Below, one piece after another: positions 1 to 8,781 of a stretch of DNA of 64,000 nucleotides. The DNA lies in the NCBI GenBank assembly GCA_963805925.1, contig CAWDWB010000004.1:248001-312000 (forward strand), given 5' to 3'. The position numbers and the translations under genes are program-made. The stretch comes from CAMPKL01 sp963805925. GTDB lineage: Bacteria; Acidobacteriota; Terriglobia; Bryobacterales; UBA6623. Every line of letters begins with the position of its first letter. The first letter of the stretch is position 1. The notes beneath the pieces are model-generated. The model was not told the DNA's origin and made no database searches. It saw only the letters and a list, made by a program, of their open reading frames with translations.

Positions 1-3000
1 GACGCCAGCTCCTATACCTTCGGACGCCTTGGCAGTCTCAACGGCGCAGTTCACGGGCCGACCGGCAGAATCCTGCCGCTGCCCGAAGTCCACGCCGACG
101 GCGAAATCTGGGCTGCGACTCTCTGGGACATTCGCCAACATCTCGGCCAAGACGACTTCGAGCAAACGGTGATCGACGCACTCAAGCTCACCCCGTCCAG
201 GCCCTCGATGCTCGACGCCCGCGACGCCTTCATCCAAGCGGCGGAATTGCTCGATCTCGACGTCTGCTCCGTCTGGTCCGCCTTCGCGGCTCGCGGCCTC
301 GGCGCCTCCGCCGCACTGAACCCCATCGAAGCCACCCAGCCAAACGATACGGCTCTGAGCGTATTCGAGTCCTTTGACCGGCCTGCCGTCTGCGGCGGCT
401 CGGCGCCCGTCACGACTACCAACCTGCTCAGCGAAGGCGCTGAATCGGCCAGCTCTTGGGCCAGCAGCGGCCTATGGCATCGCTCCACGCGCCGTTCCTC
501 GACTGGCGCCTACGCGTGGTGGTTTGGCCAAGAGGGGACCGGAGACTACAACACCGGTTCGCGAACAGCGGGAGACCTCATCTCGCCGCCCATTGACCTC
601 AGCGGCTCCGCCGCCGCCGTGCTCTCTTGGGAGCAATACTTTCGCAGCGAAGGCTTCAACTCGCGGATTGACCTTGGAGGCCTAACGGCGCCCTTTCTCA
701 ACGCCGACTCCGGCCGCGTCTGGGCCTCCACCGACAACGGCGCAAGCTGGCTGCTGATTACCCACATCGCGCACGACACCCCGGGCTCCGCGTTCGCTTC
801 GTTTCGCGTCAACCTCACGCGCTTCGCCGGCTCCGTTATCCGCCTGCGCTTCGACTTCGACACCTTCACCGCAACGTCCAACGACCACGAAGGTTGGTAC
901 ATCGACGACATCCGCGTAGACGAGCTCTCCACCGAACCGCCGCACGCTCCACCCAGTCCAGTCGCCAGTTGGTCCTTCGAAGAAACTGCGTCGGGTTCTG
1001 ATGTAACGATCGTCGACAGTTCGGTAAACGCCTTGCACGGAACAACCACGGGACGCGGCTCCGCGGCGGTAGCGGGCCCGGTCGGCAACGGCCGCGTGCT
1101 CAACGGATTCTCTGACTCCGTCACCATGCCGGCTTCGGCGCTCTATACGCCGCAACAGTTCACCGTCCGCGCTTGGGTTCGACTCGATGCGTATCCCTCT
1201 GCGTTGGGCATCATCGTTTCCACATTCAGCGGGGTCTCTTCCACAGGCTGGTATCTGGCCGTTAACTCAGCAGGCAAAGCCGTATTCATGCCTGCGAGTC
1301 CGCCGAGTTCAAGTCCATGGCTGCTGGGCAAAACCAGTCTCCAGCTTGGACGCTGGTATTACCTGGCCGCCGCCTACGACGGGTCGACCAACCAGGCGGC
1401 GCTCTATGTCGACGGCCAACTCCAACGGTCGATGCAGGCGTCGGGTCTTGCGCCCTCAACCACAACCCTGCTGACCGTCGGCAAGGCTTCCTGGACGGAC
1501 AGCTACCGCCTGCGCGGCGCCGTCGATGAGATCTCCATCGTCCCCTACCTGCAGTCGGCCTCCTCTCTCGCCGAGGCTTACTCATCGGCCGCTCCTCCCG
1601 CAGCGACTGCCGATACCGCTGTCGCCGGTCAGTGGACCTTCGACGCCAGCGGAGCCGATGCCTCCGGCAACGGCCACTTGATCGTCGCCCAGGCCAGCGA
1701 CTCCGGCCCTGGCGTCATCGACAACGGTCTGCGCTTCGACGGTTTCAACGACAGCGCCTCCATCGCTTCCGACGAGCGGCTCTCGCCGGCAAGCTTCACC
1801 ATTCGTGCTTGGGTGCGCCTGCTGGCCCTGCCTCAGAACTGGGGCGCACTGATATCCAACTACGACGGTGCCTTCTCCGGCTGGTACATCGGCCTGTTGG
1901 GAGATGGACGCCCCTTCGTAGGACTTGGTTCGGTTCCATCCGCCTTGCCCTCAGTCGTCGGCAGCCAACCCCTGGTCGTCGGCCAGTGGACGCGACTCAC
2001 AACCACTTACGAGGGCGACTCCCGGACGCTCTCGCTCTACGTCAACGGCGCGCTCGTCGCTTCGAGACAAACGCTCGGCTTCACGCCGCGCACCAGCGGA
2101 CAGCTCGTCCTCGGCAAAGCGTCGTGGATCGATGCCCACCACTCGGCTTTCGACATCGACGAACTTCAGATCCTGCCGCGCCCTCTCACCGCCCAGGAAG
2201 TGCTCGACGATGCGCAGTCCCACATCGGGTCCAACGAGGCGGCTCTCGCCCACTGGACGCTCGATGAAACCCCCACCGGCCCCGGCACGGTCTTCACCGA
2301 CGCCGCTCGCGGCCACAACGCCGCTACAGCAGCCAACCGCAACTCGCCAATGACCGGCGTCGCCAACATCGCCCGACGATTCGAGGGCTATCCCGATTAC
2401 GCGGCCGCCGCCGCGCATAGCGACTTCTCGTCCCAAAGCTTCAGCTTCTCGACGTGGATCCGCCTGGACGAACCACTCGACAAATGGGGTGTCGTCTTCT
2501 CCACCTACGACGGCGTCTCCGCCGGCTGGTACTTGGCCCTCAGCGCCGAACGACGCCCCGTCCTCTCGGTCTCGGGGACTCCAGGCTCCAGCCCTTGGTT
2601 ATTGGCCTCGCAATCCCTATCCCTGGGCCGTTGGCATCATCTCGCGGTAACCTTCGAAGGCCGCGAGCGGCGCGGGGTGATCTACATCGACGGCGTCCGT
2701 TCCGCGAGCGCCGTGTTTCCGTCTTGGACCCCCTCGACTGGTGTGTCCCCGCACTTCGGCCGAGCCTCGTGGAGCAACGGAGCATATCTGCGTTCGATCC
2801 TGGATGAGTCCACCCTCTACGGCCACGAACTGACAGCCGCCGAAGTCGCCGCACAGCATGCTCTACACTCCTCCCTGCAGAACCCGCAGCCGCGAGCTCG
2901 CTGGGAGTTCGAGTCCATCGCAGACGACGGATCCATAGCGGACTCCGCCGGGAATCATCCAGCGAGGAGCGAGGGCAACGGCGCCGCTCAGGTAAGCGGC

Positions 3001-3516
3001 GTCAGCGGGACGTTCGCTCGCTCATTCGACGGCGCTCCGACGGCCGCCCGCGTCCAACCTCACACCGATTTCGCAGCCAACGCGTTCACCTTCTCGGCAT
3101 GGGTCAAGACCTCGGCGGCGCCGGACGCATGGGGCATGATCTTCTCCAACTACGACGGCGCCAACCGAGGTTGGTACGTGGCGCTCAACACCGACGGCCG
3201 CTTGATCTTCTCCGTCTCCGGACTGCCGAGTTCCAATCCCTGGCTGCTTTCATCTGCACCGATCACGCCTAACCAATGGACCCACGTCGCCGTCACTTTC
3301 GACGGAGTCAACCGTCGCGGCGCTATTTACCTCGATGGCGCTCTCGTCGCCACCGCCGTATTCCCCGCCTGGACGGCACAATCCTCCGTCGGCCCCACCT
3401 TCGCCCGCGCCTCGTGGGACTATCGCTATTACCTGGCCATCTCGATCGACGACGCGCGCTTCTACGATCTCGATCTTTCAGCCCCTGAAATAGCCGATCT
3501 CGCCGCGGAACACTAA
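1..3516 (+). CDS. Secreted M36 (fungalysin-type) metallopeptidase, C-terminal part, with four LamG-like domains
   Basis: The frame is open from base 1, so the 5' end, including the expected HEXXH zinc motif, lies outside the window; 1171 codons are visible. The first ~80 residues match the end of the fungalysin (M36) catalytic domain: HADGEIWAATLWDIR (His codon at 91) followed by a PSMLDARDA-like helix. Next comes a beta-sandwich of the MAM/immune-inhibitor-A kind (about bases 540-935, ending GWYIDDIRV). Four LamG/concanavalin-like repeats follow. Their conserved opening Trp codons are at 970, 1633, 2254 and 2902 (spacing 207-221 residues), and each carries a GWY(L/I/V) strand and a W-LG/W-VAVTFDG-like region. 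A large secreted or surface protease with adhesive, possibly glycan-binding, repeats is likely. No anchor or sorting signal is visible at the C-terminus. M36 identity rests on the short visible part of the catalytic domain. Confidence 0.8.
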   Translation, partial: DASSYTFGRLGSLNGAVHGPTGRILPLPEVHADGEIWAATLWDIRQHLGQDDFEQTVIDALKLTPSRPSMLDARDAFIQAAELLDLDVCSVWSAFAARGLGASAALNPIEATQPNDTALSVFESFDRPAVCGGSAPVTTTNLLSEGAESASSWASSGLWHRSTRRSSTGAYAWWFGQEGTGDYNTGSRTAGDLISPPIDLSGSAAAVLSWEQYFRSEGFNSRIDLGGLTAPFLNADSGRVWASTDNGASWLLITHIAHDTPGSAFASFRVNLTRFAGSVIRLRFDFDTFTATSNDHEGWYIDDIRVDELSTEPPHAPPSPVASWSFEETASGSDVTIVDSSVNALHGTTTGRGSAAVAGPVGNGRVLNGFSDSVTMPASALYTPQQFTVRAWVRLDAYPSALGIIVSTFSGVSSTGWYLAVNSAGKAVFMPASPPSSSPWLLGKTSLQLGRWYYLAAAYDGSTNQAALYVDGQLQRSMQASGLAPSTTTLLTVGKASWTDSYRLRGAVDEISIVPYLQSASSLAEAYSSAAPPAATADTAVAGQWTFDASGADASGNGHLIVAQASDSGPGVIDNGLRFDGFNDSASIASDERLSPASFTIRAWVRLLALPQNWGALISNYDGAFSGWYIGLLGDGRPFVGLGSVPSALPSVVGSQPLVVGQWTRLTTTYEGDSRTLSLYVNGALVASRQTLGFTPRTSGQLVLGKASWIDAHHSAFDIDELQILPRPLTAQEVLDDAQSHIGSNEAALAHWTLDETPTGPGTVFTDAARGHNAATAANRNSPMTGVANIARRFEGYPDYAAAAAHSDFSSQSFSFSTWIRLDEPLDKWGVVFSTYDGVSAGWYLALSAERRPVLSVSGTPGSSPWLLASQSLSLGRWHHLAVTFEGRERRGVIYIDGVRSASAVFPSWTPSTGVSPHFGRASWSNGAYLRSILDESTLYGHELTAAEVAAQHALHSSLQNPQPRARWEFESIADDGSIADSAGNHPARSEGNGAAQVSGVSGTFARSFDGAPTAARVQPHTDFAANAFTFSAWVKTSAAPDAWGMIFSNYDGANRGWYVALNTDGRLIFSVSGLPSSNPWLLSSAPITPNQWTHVAVTFDGVNRRGAIYLDGALVATAVFPAWTAQSSVGPTFARASWDYRYYLAISIDDARFYDLDLSAPEIADLAAEH

Positions 3517-3531
3517 AACCGTTTTCGCGCC

Positions 3532-3975
3532 TTGCGCGTCGTAGTCCCTAGAGCAGCGGTTCACCACGATTTCCAAAAATATCTTCTAGGAGTTGTCCTC
3601 AGCTTTTGCACGCTTGGCGTTCAACTAGGGGCCAAGGTCAATTCTGATTTCGACAGCCGGTCGTGGATTGGGCGTTACGTGTCTGAGGCCGACAGCATGG
3701 CCCTATCCATCAATGACTCAGGGCAAGTCGAAGGCTTCTACATGCGCGGCGGCGCGTCCCGCGAAATTAGCGCCAAGCTGATCAACGGAACGATCGCTGG
3801 TTCCTGGATGGAGTCGTCCGGTTCCCCCGCATGCTCCCGCAAGAAACGAAGTTATTCCAGCTGGCGGCCTGTTGAAGCGTCGCTCGACAGCGAGGGCTTT
3901 CTGGCTATTCGATTCGGCGTCTGCGAACAGACTCACGTCGGCTCGGCCAGTTGGAGACTGCAGCGCCAGGAATAA
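3532..3975 (+). CDS. Small putative secreted protein of unknown function
   Basis: 147 residues from a TTG start 15 bp after the peptidase stop; no better start is visible. Residues ~18-34 (LLGVVLSFCTLGVQLGA) form a signal-peptide-like hydrophobic stretch. The mature part is beta-rich, with the spacing W-IGRY ... VEGFY ... INGTIAGSW ... SWRLQ, which resembles a small lipocalin-like or repeat-strand barrel. Two Cys (SPACS and FGVCEQ) could form a disulfide. No family is recognised. Codon use and GC are like the neighbours. The short gap suggests co-transcription with the peptidase. Confidence 0.55.
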   Translation: MRVVVPRAAVHHDFQKYLLGVVLSFCTLGVQLGAKVNSDFDSRSWIGRYVSEADSMALSINDSGQVEGFYMRGGASREISAKLINGTIAGSWMESSGSPACSRKKRSYSSWRPVEASLDSEGFLAIRFGVCEQTHVGSASWRLQRQE

Positions 3976-4037
3976 AGAATCAAACGATTCCTCCCCCTCC
4001 CTGCCAGACGGATACAGTAGTAGGGCAACGTCGTACC

Positions 4038-5243
4038 ATGTCCGCCGGACGGGGAGCTTTTCGATTGTCACCTTCAGCGTCTTACTCAACCTACGATCTG
4101 GAACGCGTCGAGCAGTTGATCGCGCGCGGCCGCGGCATCACCGGCCTGACCAAAGCCGACCTGCCGACCCCGGCGCTCGTCGTCGACATTGACAAGCTGG
4201 AGTCGAACGTGGCCCAGATGGCCGATTACGCCAAGCAGGTCGGCGTCTCGCTGCGCCCGCACGTCAAGACGCATAAAACTCCCGAAATCGCCCGCCGCCA
4301 GGTCGCCGCCGGCGCGATCGGTATTTGCTGCGCAACAATTCGCGAAGCCGAAGCGATGGCTCGCGCCGGGCTGAGCGGCATGTTGATCACTTGCGAACAG
4401 GTCGGACCCAACAAGATGGCCCGCCTCATCCGCCTGACCGAACAACGCCCCGACACCATGTCGGTCGTCGATTCGCCCACCCACGCCAAAGCGCTCAGCG
4501 CCGCCGCCCTCATCGAGAAGACCGTGCTCAACGTCCTCATCGACATTGATCCCCAGGGGCAGCGAACCGGAATCGAGCCGGGAATCAAAGCGGAGGAATT
4601 GGGCAAGCTCGTCGACAGTCTCCCCAATCTCAATCTGCGCGGCGTTCACGGCTACTCGGGAACCGCTTCGCATGTGCAGGGATGGGCCCAACGAAAGAAT
4701 GAATCCACCGATCAAATGTTGCCGGTACTCGCCTCCTTCGAAGCGATGAAGAAGGCGGGCCTGCCGATGGAGATCATGTCCGGCGCCAGCACAGGCACCT
4801 ACAACATCGACTCGCAACTCGGCGGGTTGACCGAACTGCAAGTGGGTTCCTACGTCTTCATGGACGCCGACTACCGCAGCATCGGCGGTCAGTCCGGAGC
4901 CCTCTATGACGATTTCCGCCCTTCTTTGACCGTCCTCTCTACCGTCATCAGCAAGAACTACTCCGACATCGCCACCATCGACGCAGGCATCAAGTCGTTC
5001 GCCACCGATCACGACGCCCTGCCCGAGGTCGTCGGAATCGAAGGCGCGACCTACAGCTTCAACGGCGACGAACATGGCCGCATCCACTTGGACAAAGCGG
5101 CGCGCGACGTTCAACTCGGCGAGAAGCTGGAGTTGATCATTTCCCACTGCGATCCCACCGTGAACCTCTACGAACGCATGTACGTCTGCCGCGGCGAGCA
5201 AATCGTCGATGTCTGGTCCATCACCGGTCGCGGAAATATCTAG
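4038..5243 (+). CDS. DSD1-family PLP enzyme (D-threonine aldolase / D-serine dehydratase-like)
   Basis: 401 residues, fold type III PLP enzyme. RPHVKTHKTPEIA near the N-terminus contains the Schiff-base lysine motif of this family. The C-terminal SHCDPTVNLYE holds the metal site: the His-x-Asp arrangement resembles D-threonine aldolases more than eukaryotic D-serine dehydratases (His-x-Cys), which is an inference from memory of those families. The expected reaction is cleavage or dehydration of a D-3-hydroxyamino acid. The frame is open upstream to 3951, overlapping the previous gene; the ATG at 4038 is preferred because homology begins soon after it (LTKADLPTPALVVD). No signal peptide, so cytoplasmic. 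The gene ends at a strong bidirectional terminator. Confidence 0.85.
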   Translation: MSAGRGAFRLSPSASYSTYDLERVEQLIARGRGITGLTKADLPTPALVVDIDKLESNVAQMADYAKQVGVSLRPHVKTHKTPEIARRQVAAGAIGICCATIREAEAMARAGLSGMLITCEQVGPNKMARLIRLTEQRPDTMSVVDSPTHAKALSAAALIEKTVLNVLIDIDPQGQRTGIEPGIKAEELGKLVDSLPNLNLRGVHGYSGTASHVQGWAQRKNESTDQMLPVLASFEAMKKAGLPMEIMSGASTGTYNIDSQLGGLTELQVGSYVFMDADYRSIGGQSGALYDDFRPSLTVLSTVISKNYSDIATIDAGIKSFATDHDALPEVVGIEGATYSFNGDEHGRIHLDKAARDVQLGEKLELIISHCDPTVNLYERMYVCRGEQIVDVWSITGRGNI

Positions 5244-5257
5244 GCCGTCAACGAGAA

Positions 5258-5283
5258 AAGGCCGCGGCTGTTGCCGCGGCCTT
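5258..5283. terminator. Bidirectional intrinsic terminator
   Basis: A perfect 10-bp stem (AAGGCCGCGG / CCGCGGCCTT) with a 6-nt loop sits between two convergent genes. On the minus strand the right arm runs into CCTTTTCTCG, giving a short U tract after the hairpin for the PhoX transcript. On the plus strand it is followed by TTGTTAGCC. Confidence 0.8.
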
Positions 5284-5305
5284 GTTAGCCGTTCTGGAAG
5301 GCGGT

Positions 5306-7222
5306 TTAGTCTTCCATTTTGCCCGTGACCGCTAGATAGCCCACTGCCGAACTGAACTTGTCGTTGTAGTTCGCGTCCAAGTACGGATCGAGCGTAGCCT
5401 TCAACGCGGGGCTGAAGATGCTTCCGTAGTCGCCTGCGTGTTGGAAGTTGCTCATGATGTAGCTGAAGCCGTTCAAGTCATCCACGGCTTGCAGGCCGGT
5501 CGACTCGGCGGCCGCCGGGCACGACATGATGCGGCTCAGTTCCTTGGTGTCCACGTTATAGGCCCACAAGAAGTTGTTCACGTGTGTGCCGCTGTCCTCG
5601 CCGATGAACAATGTCCGCATCGCCTCGCTGTACTTGATGTTGTCGGGGTTCGCGATTCTGTTCGGGTTCGCGACGTTGCCCAAGCTGTCTGGAGCGATGT
5701 CCTCGCCGATCAGGGCTGGGATCGCCGCCATGTGGGTGGAGACCCATTCGCTGTCGATGGGACCTCCGCCGTAGAGGGCAACCTGACCGCCTTCGAGTAC
5801 GTGCTCGTAGACCGCGCCCGCGCCCGGACCCTGTACTTGAATATCGCCCTTGCCGTCCGTCATCGTCTTGGTCGCAGACGAGATGGCGGAGTAGGCGCGC
5901 TTGTCGGCGGCATTCACCGTCGTACCCTCCATCTTGGTGAACTCCATCGAGCCGCCGACAAGAGCCGCGTAGCGGTGGGTCTCAAGGAAAGCGGCCGCCT
6001 TCTCCATGCCCGGCACGAGCCTCACCCAGTTGTCCTTTCCGTTGAAGCCGATCTTGGTGTATGTTGCGTCACCCGGATCGCTGGTTTGAATATCCATGAT
6101 GTCGGACGCTTGGATGCCGCCCGCAACCATGGCCTTGATTTCGTCGCTCGTGGCGTGGCCCAGCTTGATCCACGAAATGTCGCCGGCGCCGGGGCCGACG
6201 CCCGAAGTCTGCGTCCACTTGGCCACATACAAAGTTCCCGCTGAGAGGTCGCGTACATGGTCAGCGACGAACATGAACAAGCCTCCGTTGGTGGCGTCAT
6301 CGCCCATCAACACGGTGCGCTCGTCCGGCATGACTTGAACCAGTTCGTGGGAGATGCGGCCGAGGCAATAGTGTTTCTTGATGCTGCCTGTGCCGTCGGG
6401 GCGAACCGTCACTTCCGGCAGATGACCGTAGTCGTAGGGCTTGGCGCTGTCGTCGCCGAAGAAGTTTTGGCTGAACTCGGCCAAGAAAGCGGGGTTCGCA
6501 AGTGAGGCGTCCGGCTCGTATTCCTCGCTCGCCAGATGGGTATTCCAGGGAGACCTGCTGGCGCCGCAGGTGATCCACAGGCCCTTCACGGCCGACGTGT
6601 CGACATTGTAGTAGCTCACTAGACCGAGTTGTCCCGTGCGCCGGTCCTGGTCGAGCGCGAGCACGGCGATCGGCGAAGGCAGCTTGCCGTACATGCTCGT
6701 CGTTCCGTCAGCGGTAAGTGACGTGTATTCGAATTGCACCACCGCGAAGATACGGTCGTTGTCCTTCTTGTGGGAGTGGGCGCCTTCCAAGTGAATCAAC
6801 GACATGCCGTCCGGACTGTCGGAAAAGAACTGACGCGGGGGCGCGGTGGACGTGTCCATGATCGGCAGGCCATAACTGTTGAAGTAGCTGCCCGCGACGA
6901 TCGTGCCGCCGCCGGTTTGCGGAACTTCTTCCCCGGTCAGGAAGAACGTCTCATACCCGAGTGCGTATGTCTTGCCGGAGTTCTTTCCCTTGCCGACTTT
7001 CTTAGTGATGGTGGAGGCAACGTAGGTGGTCGCCATCCGCGCCGGGTTCTCCAGCGTAGGAGCGGCCATCGAACCGAAGCTGTAGCTTGCGGGCGCGTTA
7101 GACCATGCGGGAGGACCGCCGGCCTCGGCCTCGCCGATGAAAGATGCCGCCAGCGGCAGAAAGGGGGCGCCGGCTAGCGCCTTGATCGCCTTGCGGCGCG
7201 AAAAGGAAACAGAATCAGACAT
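5306..7222 (-). CDS. PhoX-family (DUF839) alkaline phosphatase, Tat-exported
   Basis: 638 residues. The ATG at 7222 is chosen because GAGGAG lies just upstream; the frame continues to a TTG at 7234. The N-terminus SFSRRKAIKALAGAPFLPLA is a twin-arginine signal peptide. PhoX enzymes fold and bind Ca/Fe cofactors in the cytoplasm before Tat export, which fits. Family hallmarks include NPARMATT, the SHKKDNDRIFAVVQFEY region, GGLFMFVAD, DNIKYSEAMRTLFIGEDS and NFLWAYNVDT. The expected role is periplasmic phosphate release from phosphomonoesters; phosphatase activity in this DUF839 subgroup is inferred, not seen. It is monocistronic, convergent with the DSD1 gene, and preceded by an inverted repeat at 7324-7340. 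Confidence 0.85.
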   Translation of the reverse strand: MSDSVSFSRRKAIKALAGAPFLPLAASFIGEAEAGGPPAWSNAPASYSFGSMAAPTLENPARMATTYVASTITKKVGKGKNSGKTYALGYETFFLTGEEVPQTGGGTIVAGSYFNSYGLPIMDTSTAPPRQFFSDSPDGMSLIHLEGAHSHKKDNDRIFAVVQFEYTSLTADGTTSMYGKLPSPIAVLALDQDRRTGQLGLVSYYNVDTSAVKGLWITCGASRSPWNTHLASEEYEPDASLANPAFLAEFSQNFFGDDSAKPYDYGHLPEVTVRPDGTGSIKKHYCLGRISHELVQVMPDERTVLMGDDATNGGLFMFVADHVRDLSAGTLYVAKWTQTSGVGPGAGDISWIKLGHATSDEIKAMVAGGIQASDIMDIQTSDPGDATYTKIGFNGKDNWVRLVPGMEKAAAFLETHRYAALVGGSMEFTKMEGTTVNAADKRAYSAISSATKTMTDGKGDIQVQGPGAGAVYEHVLEGGQVALYGGGPIDSEWVSTHMAAIPALIGEDIAPDSLGNVANPNRIANPDNIKYSEAMRTLFIGEDSGTHVNNFLWAYNVDTKELSRIMSCPAAAESTGLQAVDDLNGFSYIMSNFQHAGDYGSIFSPALKATLDPYLDANYNDKFSSAVGYLAVTGKMED

Positions 7223-7323
7223 ATGGCTCCTCAAAATGATTCGGTGCTGGGGGACAGCTCAACCGGCGGCGTGTCGGCTGGACGTTCGCCCACTGCTCGC
7301 CGGATTTTTGAGGTTAGCGGCGG

Positions 7324-7340
7324 TCCGAAGACTGTTCGGA
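7324..7340. promoter_or_regulatory. Inverted repeat upstream of PhoX gene, possible operator
   Basis: TCCGAA-gactg-TTCGGA, two perfect 6-bp arms with a 5-nt spacer, lies ~100 bp upstream of the PhoX start and ~50 bp downstream of the histidine kinase stop. It could be a regulator site or a short 3'-end hairpin of the kinase transcript. It does not resemble a canonical Pho box. Confidence 0.25.
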
Positions 7341-7389
7341 TTCGCCTCAGTGAAGTTCTGCTTAAAGGGTGTGGCGGTTTGATGACGCG

Positions 7390-8766
7390 CTAGGCCGCAG
7401 GCAATCGCACTTCGAGCCGCGCGCCGCCCTCGGGCCGGTTGGAAGCGATGATGCTTCCGCCGTGCTGCTGCACGATGCCCTCGGCGACAGTCAGCCCCAG
7501 ACCCGTGCCCCGAGAGTCCAGACGCGTCGAGACGAACGCTTCGAAGATGTTCGGCAACACGTCTTCGGGAATGCCCGGGCCGTCGTCGTCCACGCGAATC
7601 GACATCCACGAACGGCCGTCTTTGTTCAACGGGCCCGCGGCAACCACGATACGACCGGCCCCGTCGAACGCCAGCATCCCGTTGCGCAGCAAGTTCACAA
7701 ATACCTGCATCAGGCGGTCATAGTCGCCCAGCACAGCCATCTCCGAATCAATCTGATTTTCGAAGGCGATCTTGCCCGCCCGCTCGTCAATCGCCAGCAA
7801 TGCCCAAGCCTCATCTAGCAGCGCTCGAAGAGCTACGGGCTCACGCGTTTCCGGCGTATGGACTCTTGAGAAGCCAAGCAAGCCTTCGCTGATGCGTAGC
7901 AGCCGGTGCGACATCTTGCGAATCCTTTTCAGCCGCTCTTGGTCGGGTCCGCTGCCGGCCGTCTCAATCAACTTCTCAACGGAACCCTCAATCACCGAGA
8001 GCGGCGTGTTCAGCTCGTGTGCGACGCTGGCGCTCAGCAGGCCAATCGTCGCCAAACGATCTTGCGCCGCCATGCCCTGCTTGGCGCTTTCGAGATTCGC
8101 TTCCTTTTCCCGCAGCATGCGCACTGTCGCGTTGCGCGAACGCATGATGTCGCCAATCTCGTCGCCCGGGATCTCTTCCTCGGGGATGAGCTCTTTCTCG
8201 CGATTGCCTTTTTGAACGGCTTGGTCGGCACCCAGATGGGCGGTGATCGGCTCATAAACATAGCGCGGCATGATCACGAACTCCAACATCGCGACCGCCA
8301 GCAGATAAATCACTCCCAACGCCGCAAACAAACTGATTTTCGCCTGGAAGACGATCAACTCAAACGACGAATCGTCAAATCGCAACCGGCCGTATTGGCC
8401 GCTCGCAGCATCCCAGCGGTAGAGAAACCCTGGATAGGCGGGGTCCAAGCGAGTTTCGTCCGGATGTTCTTCGAGCCAAGAACGCACTACTGCAGGCACG
8501 CCCAACTGCTCTGCCGATCCGTACTCACGGTCTTCCGGCACCACGGCCGCCGAGGGCAGATCGGAGCGGTGCGCCAAGAACACCTCACCCAGCAACGCGG
8601 CTTCTCGCTGCCGGGACGTCGCCACATACTCTTCCACCAACGGGATTACCGAGTAGTAGACTGCACAAGCGAGAATAAGAAAGAAGGCGTTGTGCAGGAC
8701 AATCAGTTTCGGGCGAACGCGCAGGTCGCGAAACTTCGGCGCTTTAACTCTCGAACCAACGGCCAC
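7390..8766 (-). CDS. Membrane-bound sensor histidine kinase (orphan)
   Basis: 458 residues from a GTG at 8766 preceded by GGGGAG six bases away. The longer frame would run through the divergent gene. Two membrane spans (about residues 26-44 and 142-165) flank a ~95-residue periplasmic sensing region. A HAMP-like linker follows, then the H-box SVAHELNTP (His ~250), an N-box VNLLRNGMLAF, G1 DDDGPGIP and G2 GTGLGL. This makes it a HisKA/HATPase_c kinase that autophosphorylates on His in response to an unknown periplasmic signal. No response regulator is adjacent; the REC-XRE regulator 13 kb away is the only one in the window. It is divergent (15 bp) from the lipoprotein gene at 8782. Confidence 0.9.
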   Translation of the reverse strand: MAVGSRVKAPKFRDLRVRPKLIVLHNAFFLILACAVYYSVIPLVEEYVATSRQREAALLGEVFLAHRSDLPSAAVVPEDREYGSAEQLGVPAVVRSWLEEHPDETRLDPAYPGFLYRWDAASGQYGRLRFDDSSFELIVFQAKISLFAALGVIYLLAVAMLEFVIMPRYVYEPITAHLGADQAVQKGNREKELIPEEEIPGDEIGDIMRSRNATVRMLREKEANLESAKQGMAAQDRLATIGLLSASVAHELNTPLSVIEGSVEKLIETAGSGPDQERLKRIRKMSHRLLRISEGLLGFSRVHTPETREPVALRALLDEAWALLAIDERAGKIAFENQIDSEMAVLGDYDRLMQVFVNLLRNGMLAFDGAGRIVVAAGPLNKDGRSWMSIRVDDDGPGIPEDVLPNIFEAFVSTRLDSRGTGLGLTVAEGIVQQHGGSIIASNRPEGGARLEVRLPAA

Positions 8767-8781
8767 TTCGATCTCCCCAGC

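Noticed and set aside
4086..5201. Long open frame on the minus strand opposite the DSD1 gene
   Set aside because: It mirrors the codon phase of a high-GC gene, has no recognisable motifs and lies wholly antisense to a conserved enzyme.
7906..8781. Upstream extension of the plus-strand frame of the propeller lipoprotein into the kinase
   Set aside because: The lipobox signal peptide begins at 8782; the upstream part is antisense to the kinase and unnatural in composition.
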